From an uncultured Bacilli bacterium (GTDB lineage: Bacteria > Bacillota_I > Bacilli_A > RF39 > UBA660), in the NCBI GenBank assembly GCA_947629125.1, contig CANRCO010000068.1, forward strand, positions 1 through 6,787: DNA of 6,787 nt, read 5' to 3'. The position numbers were made by a program, and so were the translations under genes. Under the pieces are notes generated by a model. That model was not told the DNA's origin and did not search any database. It saw only the letters and a program-made list of their open reading frames with translations. Shown in pieces: positions 1 through 5,477 of the stretch (position 1 is the stretch's first letter; every line of letters begins with the position of its first letter).

Positions 1-41
1 ACTCCTGCTTCTAATAAATTACTCATAGAAACAACGGCCAT
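1..41 (-). CDS. rpsB: 30S ribosomal protein S2, N-terminal fragment cut by the window edge
   Basis: The minus strand from 41 reads ATG and then codons for MAVVSMSNLLEAG plus part of a fourteenth codon before the window ends. This matches the highly conserved opening of bacterial S2 (MAVISMKxLLEAGVHFGHQ), a small-subunit protein needed to recruit S1 and to start translation. A very strong Shine-Dalgarno sequence, AAGGAGGG (57-50), lies about 8 bases before the ATG, as expected for a highly expressed ribosomal gene. The gene has its own promoter and a structured leader (listed separately). In Bacillota rpsB is normally followed by tsf, which would lie beyond the left edge. Only 14 codons are visible, but the match in sequence and position is characteristic. 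Confidence 0.93.
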   Translation of the reverse strand, partial: MAVVSMSNLLEAG

Positions 42-49
42 AAAAAAAT

Positions 50-57
50 CCCTCCTT
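50..57 (-). promoter_or_regulatory. Strong ribosome binding site of rpsB
   Basis: The minus strand reads AAGGAGGG, nearly the full complement of the 16S rRNA 3' end, about 8 bases before the rpsB ATG at 41. It fixes the start codon. It is immediately preceded by the UUAAC arm (63-59) of a possible alternative leader helix, so its accessibility could depend on leader folding. That last point is inference. Confidence 0.85.
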
Positions 58-81
58 CGTTAAACCTTTGAATAACTCAAC

Positions 82-117
82 TTAACAACTCACCTCTTTA
101 GGCACTCGAGTTCTTAA
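82..117 (-). promoter_or_regulatory. Stem-loop in the rpsB 5' leader, candidate S2 autoregulatory structure
   Basis: Read on the minus strand, UUAAGAACUC (117-108) pairs with GAGUUGUUAA (91-82) over ten positions with a single G·G mismatch. A four-base bulge (107-104) follows, then four more pairs (103-100 with 95-92, one being G·U) capped by an AAAG tetraloop (99-96). The element lies wholly between the predicted transcription start near 149 and the ribosome binding site. Ribosomal-protein operons are commonly controlled by a leader that mimics the rRNA site of one of their products, and S2 does this in Gammaproteobacteria. I do not recognise this hairpin as a named Firmicutes leader class. 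Its bases 86-82 could instead pair with 63-59 next to the ribosome binding site, so two folds compete. The structure is seen; the regulatory role is inferred. Confidence 0.6.
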
Positions 118-155
118 TCCTTATTCATGTATATTTGCTTTTTAAAGCCACAAAT

Positions 156-184
156 ATTTTAACAAATTTAAAATATTTATACAA
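156..184 (-). promoter_or_regulatory. σA-type promoter of rpsB
   Basis: The minus strand has a −35 like TTGTAT (184-179), a spacer of exactly 17 bases and a −10 of TAAAAT (161-156), which matches TATAAT at five of six positions. Transcription would begin near 149 and give a leader of about 108 nt before rpsB. The promoter lies within 16 bases downstream of the mntP stop codon, with no terminator between, so read-through from mntP is also possible. Confidence 0.65.
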
Positions 185-199
185 GTATTTTATTAGTAT

Positions 200-766
200 T
201 TACAAAAATAAATGATCTAATAATATTTTTAAACCTAATAAAATTAATATAGTTCCACCAAAAATTAAACTTTTAGTCGAATATTTTCCTCCTAAGAATT
301 TACCAATTATAACTCCTATTAAACAAATAACAAACGTATTAAGCATAATTATACTAATACTATAAAAAATATTAATTTTTAAAAAAGCAAATGTTATTCC
401 CACGGTTAATGCATCCATACTAGTTGCAATTGCCAGTAAAAAAATTTCCTTAAAATTAAATAATGTTTGTTCATTCTCATTTTTATTAAAACTATCTTTA
501 ATCATTTTTAAACCAATAAAGCTAAGTAAAAAAAAGGCAATCCAATGATCAAAAAAACTAATAAAATCAGTAAAAGTGTAACCTAATATATAACCAATTA
601 AAGGCATAATTCCTTGAAATAAACCAAACATAAAGCTAATAAACAATGCTTGTTTTATATTAAATTTAATCATTGTTAAACCTTTACAAATTGAAACAGA
701 AAAAGCATCCATGCTTAATGCAATGCCAATTAAAAATAATTCAATAGTAGACAAATATATCACCAT
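200..766 (-). CDS. mntP: Manganese efflux pump MntP
   Basis: This inner-membrane protein exports Mn2+ and protects against manganese overload. From the ATG at 766 it has 188 residues, the same length as E. coli MntP. It shows the family's duplicated architecture of six hydrophobic helices with two copies of a signature: ALSMDAFSVS (Asp20) and ATSMDALTVG (Asp118). These are the two conserved intramembrane aspartates. The DHWIAF segment (73-78) between the halves is also typical. An in-frame GTG at 805 would add 13 residues and overlap the upstream gene by 8 bases. I prefer the ATG because it gives the normal distance to the first signature. The gene lies 31 bases after an unknown gene and is probably co-transcribed with it from the promoter at 1645-1617. 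The space upstream is too short to hold a yybP-ykoY manganese riboswitch, the usual control of many mntP genes. Confidence 0.92.
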   Translation of the reverse strand: MVIYLSTIELFLIGIALSMDAFSVSICKGLTMIKFNIKQALFISFMFGLFQGIMPLIGYILGYTFTDFISFFDHWIAFFLLSFIGLKMIKDSFNKNENEQTLFNFKEIFLLAIATSMDALTVGITFAFLKINIFYSISIIMLNTFVICLIGVIIGKFLGGKYSTKSLIFGGTILILLGLKILLDHLFL

Positions 767-797
767 TAAATTATATTCTTTAAATAAAAAACAAATG

Positions 798-1589
798 TTA
801 AGCACATTTATTTTTTCGAGTTATTTTCTTTTGATTTAAATATGGGTCAATTCCCTCATTTAAAATTTGTAAGTAATTATTAAAAACATCATATTCTTGC
901 GTTATATTTTTATTTAAATTATTTTTAATATAATTAGTTAAAAGTTTTTCATTATACTTATTACTACATTCAAGATTAATAAAATCTGTAGTTAAATTTT
1001 GATAATTATCATAAATACAATTAATTGTTAAAAATAAATCTGGTTTTAGATTACTCTGTTCTCTAATTTTAATAAAATCAGTTAAGTTATCATTATTTTT
1101 TGGCTTTTTTAATTTTAAATAATCAGTTAATAAATTTTTTCTTAAAACATGTTGATGTTTAATTTTTTCTACTGTTTGATTAGTTAAATTATCTTCATTT
1201 TCATTATCAAAATAAGCTAAACTAGTTCTAATTTTTAAATCTTTATTTAATTCAAAAATAGCATTTAAATATTTCGTACCTAAAGTTTTTTGATTTTCAA
1301 TATAATTTACTTGAAAAAATATTGCTTCTTTTTTACCTATATTAGGAAAAATTATTTGCCATGATTTTAATACACTATTTTTTTTAGATGGATAGATATT
1401 TACTTGTTTATTATTAACTTCTAAATAATATAATTCATTATCTTTATTAAGAATTAATTTTTCTGGTTGAAGTAATTCAAAATCTTTTAAAACTTGCGAA
1501 AAAAAATTATTTACTTTATCTTTGTTAGTAGGATTTAATACAACTTTTAATCCTAATTTTTGAAAATAAGCCAAAAAATCAATATTCAT
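798..1589 (-). CDS. Uncharacterised soluble protein encoded upstream of mntP
   Basis: I do not recognise this 263-residue protein. It has no signal peptide, no membrane helix and no visible catalytic or nucleotide-binding motif. It is rich in Lys and Asn, as the base composition favours, and has few cysteines (Cys in NCIYDN and LECSN, and near the end in KNKCA). The N-terminal half looks like mixed α/β with alternating hydrophobic strands such as YYLEVNNKQVNIYP and KEAIFFQVNYI. The C-terminal half is more helical and charged. The ATG at 1589 is chosen over a TTG at 1595 because the sequence GAGGGTGAT, close to the full anti-16S sequence, lies six bases before it. The gene follows holA by about 40 bases but has its own near-consensus promoter, and mntP follows within 31 bases, so these two form a likely two-gene unit. 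A role linked to manganese would be guesswork. Confidence 0.8.
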   Translation of the reverse strand: MNIDFLAYFQKLGLKVVLNPTNKDKVNNFFSQVLKDFELLQPEKLILNKDNELYYLEVNNKQVNIYPSKKNSVLKSWQIIFPNIGKKEAIFFQVNYIENQKTLGTKYLNAIFELNKDLKIRTSLAYFDNENEDNLTNQTVEKIKHQHVLRKNLLTDYLKLKKPKNNDNLTDFIKIREQSNLKPDLFLTINCIYDNYQNLTTDFINLECSNKYNEKLLTNYIKNNLNKNITQEYDVFNNYLQILNEGIDPYLNQKKITRKNKCA

Positions 1590-1595
1590 AACCAA

Positions 1596-1604
1596 ATCAC
1601 CCTC
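1596..1604 (-). promoter_or_regulatory. Ribosome binding site that decides the start of the unknown gene
   Basis: The minus strand reads GAGGGTGAT, eight of nine positions complementary to the 16S rRNA 3' end. It ends six bases before the ATG at 1589 but directly abuts the in-frame TTG at 1595, so the ATG is the better start. Confidence 0.7.
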
Positions 1605-1612
1605 TGATTAGG

Positions 1613-1628
1613 TTGTATTATAATACAA
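1613..1628. promoter_or_regulatory. Perfect 16-bp palindrome over the −10 element, operator candidate
   Basis: TTGTATTATAATACAA reads the same on both strands, with eight-base arms and no spacer. It is centred on the −10 hexamer of the promoter that drives the unknown gene and mntP, the classic place for a dimeric repressor to block RNA polymerase. It does not match the MntR, Fur, PerR or Zur boxes I know from Bacillus. AT-rich DNA yields palindromes by chance more often than balanced DNA, and TATAAT itself contributes half of the symmetry, so the operator role is inference. Confidence 0.45.
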
Positions 1629-1645
1629 TTATTTAGCATTCTCAA
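1617..1645 (-). promoter_or_regulatory. Near-consensus σA promoter of the unknown–mntP unit
   Basis: On the minus strand the −35 is TTGAGA (1645-1640, five of six consensus bases), the spacer is exactly 17 bases, and the −10 is a perfect TATAAT (1622-1617). The predicted start is near 1610 and leaves an untranslated leader of about 20 bases before the ATG at 1589. The −35 lies inside the last codons of holA. A perfect palindrome covers the −10 (see next entry), which suggests that this strong promoter may be repressed under some condition. Confidence 0.8.
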
Positions 1646-2564
1646 GTATAAATGATTTTAATCCTAATATTTTATCAATTTTACCACTTTTAATTTTATA
1701 ATCTAAAGTAGCTAAATTTTTAATTTTTGCTAATAATTCTTCTAAATTATAGTTTGCAGCTTGTTTAAGATATTTACTAACTTGCCATTGTTGTAATTTT
1801 AATTTTTGAGCAATAGCAAATTCATTGATTGTTTTATTTAAATAACTAGTCATATAAGTTAAACGGTATTCTCTAGCTAATAAATGAATTAAATGCGTTG
1901 GTTCGACTTTTAATTTATTTAAATCTTGAAATAATTTTAAAGCTTGGTCTAAATCTTTTAATAATACGGCATCCACAAATTTAAATTGATTATCATTAAA
2001 AATAGGTGCTACTAAATTTTGAATTTTAGAAATGTCTAATTTAGTTGGTTCTTTAAAATAAATAAAAATCTTATCTAATTCTTGAATTATTAAATCATAA
2101 TTATAGTTATTTAATTGAGCTATATATTGCATACAATCATAATTAATTTGATATTTTGCATTCTTTACATAATCTATAGCTGTAGTAATAACTTCATTAT
2201 TTTTGGTAATATTTAAATCAATAAGTTTATAATTGCTATTAATATATTTAGTAATTTTTTTACGCATATCAACTTTTTCATAAGTAACAAAAATTAAAAA
2301 AGTGGCAGGATTAGGATTTTCTAAATATTCTAATAATAATTTTTCATCTTTTTCATTTAATTTATCACTACCAAAAAAATTGGCATTTTTAATTATTAAT
2401 GTTTTTTCTTCAGCAAACAAAGAGTAATAAGAAGCTTCATTTAAAATATCAGTTAGAGTTGTTTGTTTATAATTAATAGTGGTAATATTTTTTGCATCAT
2501 TTATTAAACTATTTATTTGTTTATCTATTAATTTATAACTATTACTAGTAATTAGAGCAACCAT
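1629..2564 (-). CDS. holA: DNA polymerase III, delta subunit (clamp loader)
   Basis: Delta is the wrench of the clamp loader: it opens the DnaN sliding ring so that it can be placed on primed DNA during replication. The 311-residue product shows the family layout. An N-terminal AAA+-like domain without Walker motifs (about 1-135) contains the signature LFAEEKTLIIKNA (49-61). A second signature follows, FLIFVTYEKVDMRKKI (89-104), where family members have a D-x-R-K-K segment. A helical lid (about 140-210) and a C-terminal collar complete it. It is slightly shorter than the usual 330-345 residues but has no obvious gap. The ATG at 2564 has AGAGG seven bases upstream. Its place after comEC matches the comEA–comEC–holA order common in Bacillota, but a weak terminator and a separate promoter here suggest independent expression. 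I see no terminator after it. Confidence 0.93.
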   Translation of the reverse strand: MVALITSNSYKLIDKQINSLINDAKNITTINYKQTTLTDILNEASYYSLFAEEKTLIIKNANFFGSDKLNEKDEKLLLEYLENPNPATFLIFVTYEKVDMRKKITKYINSNYKLIDLNITKNNEVITTAIDYVKNAKYQINYDCMQYIAQLNNYNYDLIIQELDKIFIYFKEPTKLDISKIQNLVAPIFNDNQFKFVDAVLLKDLDQALKLFQDLNKLKVEPTHLIHLLAREYRLTYMTSYLNKTINEFAIAQKLKLQQWQVSKYLKQAANYNLEELLAKIKNLATLDYKIKSGKIDKILGLKSFILENAK

Positions 2565-2588
2565 CTTATTACCTCTTTTCTATAAATT

Positions 2589-2597
2589 ATTATAACA
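2589..2597 (-). promoter_or_regulatory. Extended −10 promoter of holA
   Basis: The minus strand reads TGTTATAAT: a perfect TATAAT (2594-2589) preceded by the TGn extension (2597-2596) that lets σA promoters work with a poor −35. The bases 17 upstream (TTCGTT) are not a good −35, which fits this type. Transcription would start near 2582 and give a leader of about 18 bases before the holA ATG at 2564. The promoter abuts the U-tract of the terminator upstream of it. Confidence 0.65.
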
Positions 2598-2626
2598 AAA
2601 AAATGAAAAAGAACGAAATCTTTTTC
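2598..2626 (-). terminator. Weak intrinsic terminator of the comEA–comEC transcript
   Basis: On the minus strand GAAAAAGA (2626-2619) pairs perfectly with TCTTTTTC (2612-2605) around a six-base loop and is followed by A and a run of seven T (2603 downward). This is the layout of a rho-independent terminator. Only two of the eight pairs are G-C, so the stem is weak and some read-through into holA is likely. Facing the other way the hairpin is followed by a poor T-run, so it is not bidirectional. Confidence 0.5.
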
Positions 2627-2635
2627 TTTATATAA

Positions 2636-2649
2636 ACATTATATAATGT
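2636..2649. repeat. Perfect 14-bp palindrome in the comEC–holA gap
   Basis: ACATTATATAATGT is a perfect inverted repeat with seven-base arms and no spacer. It lies upstream of the terminator hairpin and about 60 bases after the comEC stop. It contains TATAAT on the plus strand. Its function is unknown; in DNA this AT-rich it may be chance. The rest of the gap (2627-2710) holds no gene that I can support. Confidence 0.3.
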
Positions 2650-2710
2650 ACTATATTTTATGGATTGATTTTTTTATTGACTGGACGAATACCATTACAT
2701 TATAAATTTT

Positions 2711-4807
2711 TTAAGGTGGATATGTTTCTACTTCTAATTTAGAATTAAATTTAAATACAATACTACCAACTATATCAGTTCGATAAATATTGGTATTTTT
2801 TAAATTAAATAATACTTCTTTATTAGGATGTCCATAATTATTATTTTTACCAACACTAATAATAGAATATTGAGGCTTAATTTTATCAATAAATGATTTA
2901 CTACTACTTGTTTTACTACCATGATGTCCGACTTTTAAAAAATCAATATTATTTAATTGATATTTTTTTAATAATTTTGCTTCGACATTTGTTGAAGCAT
3001 CACCCATAAAAAGAAATTGATAATTATTTAATTTAGTATAAATAATATTGGAATTATCATTTTCATTATTATAAATTTGAGTTTTTAAAAATAAGAATTC
3101 TGTATTATTAATAATTAATTTATTAGGACAGTTAGAAAAAGTTATTTGTTTATCATTTAAAAATTCTATTAAATCTTGTTCTAAATCATTAAAGTTTCCA
3201 CAATTAAAGATAACCTTTTTTACTTTAAAATTTTTTATTAAATCAAGAGCATTACCTAAATGGTCATAATCACCATGACTAATAATTAAATAATCAATTT
3301 GTTTTAGACCTTGGCTTTTAAAAAATAAAATCAAATTATTAACTGTATAATTTATATTGTTTTTATCATTAGAAGCATTATACTTAACTATACCTCCCGT
3401 ATCAATTAAAATACTTTCTTTATGATTAGGAAAAATAATTAAGCTACTATCCCCTTGTCCAACATCAAGATAATTTACTATTAATTTCTTATTAAAAATA
3501 AATTGATATTTCCCTATTAAAATAATGATAAATAAACCGATAATAAATTTTTTATTATATTTTAAATAACAAAATAAAATTAAGTAATAGATACTTAAAA
3601 ATATAATATTTATTTTAGGAATAACAATTTTTAAAAATGTAATGTTAGCAAATAAATTATTTATTTTTTCTAATATTATTATTAAAAAGTTATAAAATGG
3701 TGCTAAAAAAGAAAAGATATAAGTAACTAAAGCCAAAGGATAATAAATAAAAGTTATTAATGGTACAAATACTAAATTAGTAATAATACTTAATAAATTG
3801 ATTTCATAAAAGTTATAAATTGTTATTGGTAAACTTATAAGAGTTGCTATAAAACTTAATTTAATTAATTGCCAAAAATAATTACTACTTTTGACATAAC
3901 TATTAGCTAAAATTAATCCTAAAGTTACAATAAAAGAATATTGAAAACTTATTTTAAAAAGCATAAATGGATTAAATAAAATAATAACTAAGCCACTAAA
4001 TAATAAACATTTTAATGTTGAAAAATTTAAATTATATTTTTTATTAAAATATAAACAAGAAAAAAATGTTATAGTTCGTACTATCGCCGGAGCAAAACCA
4101 ACAATAAAAACATAAAACCATAAAATAAATAAATTAAGTATTTCTTTGTGTTTAAATTTTCGAAAAATAAATAAAATTAAAGTAGAAAATAAAGAAATAT
4201 GCATACCACTAATCGCAAACAAATGACTAACACCATTACTTTGATAATTTAAATAAACTTCTTGAGCTAAATCAGATTTATCGCCAAGAATAAAAGTTTT
4301 TAAATAAGCATTATTAGAAATATTATTTACCCTTTTATAAAAAAAGTTTTTAATTTTCATAAATATATTATTTGATTCAGTTATTTGATAATCGTTAATT
4401 AAAAAAAGATAATAAATATGGTCATAATACAAATATTTTTGATAATTAAATGTATTGGGAATAGTATTATTAGTTGGTTTAACCATTTTTCCATTAATTT
4501 TTATCTTAGCTCCAATTGCTAAATCTTGAAGTATATCATTTTTTTCAGCAACATTTTTAAGATAATAAGTTGCTTTTATTTTTTCCTTGGCTTTAATTGT
4601 TAAAGATAAAACATCATCATTAAGATTATAATTTAAAATTATGCCATTTAAACTGGTAGTAGCAATTGAATATTTACTATTTTTAGGTATGTTAATATAA
4701 ATTAAACAATATATAAAAGTTATTAAAATTAGTATTATAAAAAATGTTTTAGACTGTAATATAGTCTTTAATTTTTGCAAATAAAGCCTCACCAATACCA
4801 TCAACAT
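2711..4807 (-). CDS. comEC: ComEC, DNA-uptake channel of natural transformation
   Basis: ComEC is the polytopic membrane channel that passes single-stranded DNA into the cytoplasm. This 698-residue product looks complete. It has membrane helices at 21-40; an OB-like soluble region (about 45-145) ending in FNYQKYLYY, the family's usual FDY-R-YL segment; the competence core with ILGDKS (173-178) and GVSHLFAISGMHIS (192-205); a long set of membrane helices to about 440; and a C-terminal metallo-β-lactamase-like domain. That last domain keeps DVGQGDSSLI (448-457), the metal-binding type motif SHGDYDH (510-516), GD (602-603), GHHGS (627-631) and GHP (659-661), consistent with a nuclease that degrades the non-entering strand. 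The start is uncertain. The ATG at 4807 overlaps comEA by 59 bases and has only a weak GAAGA before it. An in-frame TTG at 4780 has GGTGAGG six bases upstream. Either way it is translationally coupled to comEA, with no comEB between. Confidence 0.93.
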   Translation of the reverse strand: MLMVLVRLYLQKLKTILQSKTFFIILILITFIYCLIYINIPKNSKYSIATTSLNGIILNYNLNDDVLSLTIKAKEKIKATYYLKNVAEKNDILQDLAIGAKIKINGKMVKPTNNTIPNTFNYQKYLYYDHIYYLFLINDYQITESNNIFMKIKNFFYKRVNNISNNAYLKTFILGDKSDLAQEVYLNYQSNGVSHLFAISGMHISLFSTLILFIFRKFKHKEILNLFILWFYVFIVGFAPAIVRTITFFSCLYFNKKYNLNFSTLKCLLFSGLVIILFNPFMLFKISFQYSFIVTLGLILANSYVKSSNYFWQLIKLSFIATLISLPITIYNFYEINLLSIITNLVFVPLITFIYYPLALVTYIFSFLAPFYNFLIIILEKINNLFANITFLKIVIPKINIIFLSIYYLILFCYLKYNKKFIIGLFIIILIGKYQFIFNKKLIVNYLDVGQGDSSLIIFPNHKESILIDTGGIVKYNASNDKNNINYTVNNLILFFKSQGLKQIDYLIISHGDYDHLGNALDLIKNFKVKKVIFNCGNFNDLEQDLIEFLNDKQITFSNCPNKLIINNTEFLFLKTQIYNNENDNSNIIYTKLNNYQFLFMGDASTNVEAKLLKKYQLNNIDFLKVGHHGSKTSSSKSFIDKIKPQYSIISVGKNNNYGHPNKEVLFNLKNTNIYRTDIVGSIVFKFNSKLEVETYPP

Positions 4808-5411
4808 TTAATAAATCTTCAATAGTTTTAAATGGACCATTAGCATTACGATAATCAATAATACTTTGAGCTTTAGCTTCTCCAATACCATTAAGAGTTA
4901 TTAAAGTATTAATATCTGCACTATTTATATTAATTAAGCCACTTGTTTGATTATTGTTAGAATTAGAATTTTTATCAGTAATTTGAGCAGCATTATTAAT
5001 AACATTAGCAGAGTTTGTTTGTTCTAATTTTTTCAATTCATTTTTCGTATTAATAATAACTACCATTTCATTACAAACCTGTTTACTTAAATTAATATTT
5101 TTAGTAGTAGCATCTTTAGTTAATCCTCCCGCCAAATCAATGACATCTTTTACTAAACAATTATTACATTCATAAACACCTGGATTTTGAATAGCTCCTT
5201 TTATATCAACATAAGTTTTTTTATCATCTTCTGTTACATTAGCTATTACTTCAGTTGTTTGAGATTGTTTATTTAATGAATTAACTAATTTCTTATTTTC
5301 TCTATTAGTAAAATAAACACTATAAATACTTATTCCAATAGCTACAACACATAATAAAACTACTACAATTAATAATATTTGGTCTTTTATCCATTCAATA
5401 ATATCATCCAT
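4749..5411 (-). CDS. comEA: ComEA, membrane-anchored DNA receptor for transformation
   Basis: ComEA binds incoming double-stranded DNA outside the membrane and hands it to ComEC. The 220-residue protein has a short cytoplasmic start, one membrane helix (about 12-34), and a SLBB domain (about 66-120) with the typical VDIKGAIQNPGVY and DLAGGLT. An Asn/Ser-rich flexible linker (about 121-157) follows, then the C-terminal double helix-hairpin-helix with LNGIG (173-177) and VDGIG (203-207), which grips the DNA backbone. Three cysteines in the SLBB part (82, 85 and 113; the first two as CNNC) could form a disulfide outside the cell, which is inference. The ATG at 5411 has AGGAG nine bases upstream. 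The length is normal for the family. The gene lies 48 bases after the surface-protein gene with no terminator visible between, and its end overlaps comEC. Confidence 0.95.
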   Translation of the reverse strand: MDDIIEWIKDQILLIVVVLLCVVAIGISIYSVYFTNRENKKLVNSLNKQSQTTEVIANVTEDDKKTYVDIKGAIQNPGVYECNNCLVKDVIDLAGGLTKDATTKNINLSKQVCNEMVVIINTKNELKKLEQTNSANVINNAAQITDKNSNSNNNQTSGLININSADINTLITLNGIGEAKAQSIIDYRNANGPFKTIEDLLNVDGIGEALFAKIKDYITV

Positions 5412-5447
5412 TTACTTCATCTCCTATTAGTATTATTACTTAAGAAG

Positions 5448-5477
5448 ATTTTATTTCCTTTAAATTGCTAACTTGAA
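5448..5477 (-). promoter_or_regulatory. Possible weak promoter of comEA–comEC
   Basis: The minus strand has TTCAAG (5477-5472, three of six −35 bases), an 18-base spacer and TAAAAT (5453-5448, five of six −10 bases). The start would be near 5441, 30 bases before the comEA ATG. The −35 falls in the last codons of the upstream gene. The alternative is that comEA is expressed only by read-through. No K-box for ComK-type control is recognised. Confidence 0.3.

Noticed and set aside
767..805. GTG start at 805 for mntP, giving 13 extra residues
   Set aside because: The extra residues overlap the upstream gene and do not resemble the MntP N-terminus; the ATG at 766 gives the usual 188-residue length.
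2646..2710. Short frames in the comEC–holA gap: a 19-codon plus-strand frame from 2646 and a 14-codon minus-strand frame from 2695
   Set aside because: Neither has a ribosome binding site, both are of chance length, and the hydrophobic character of the first is expected from T-rich DNA. A small toxin was considered but nothing supports it.
2713..2741. AAGGTGG followed by ATG and five codons on the plus strand, looking like a leader peptide
   Set aside because: The purine stretch is the complement of the final proline codons of comEC, the spacing to the ATG is only two bases, and the frame ends after six codons.
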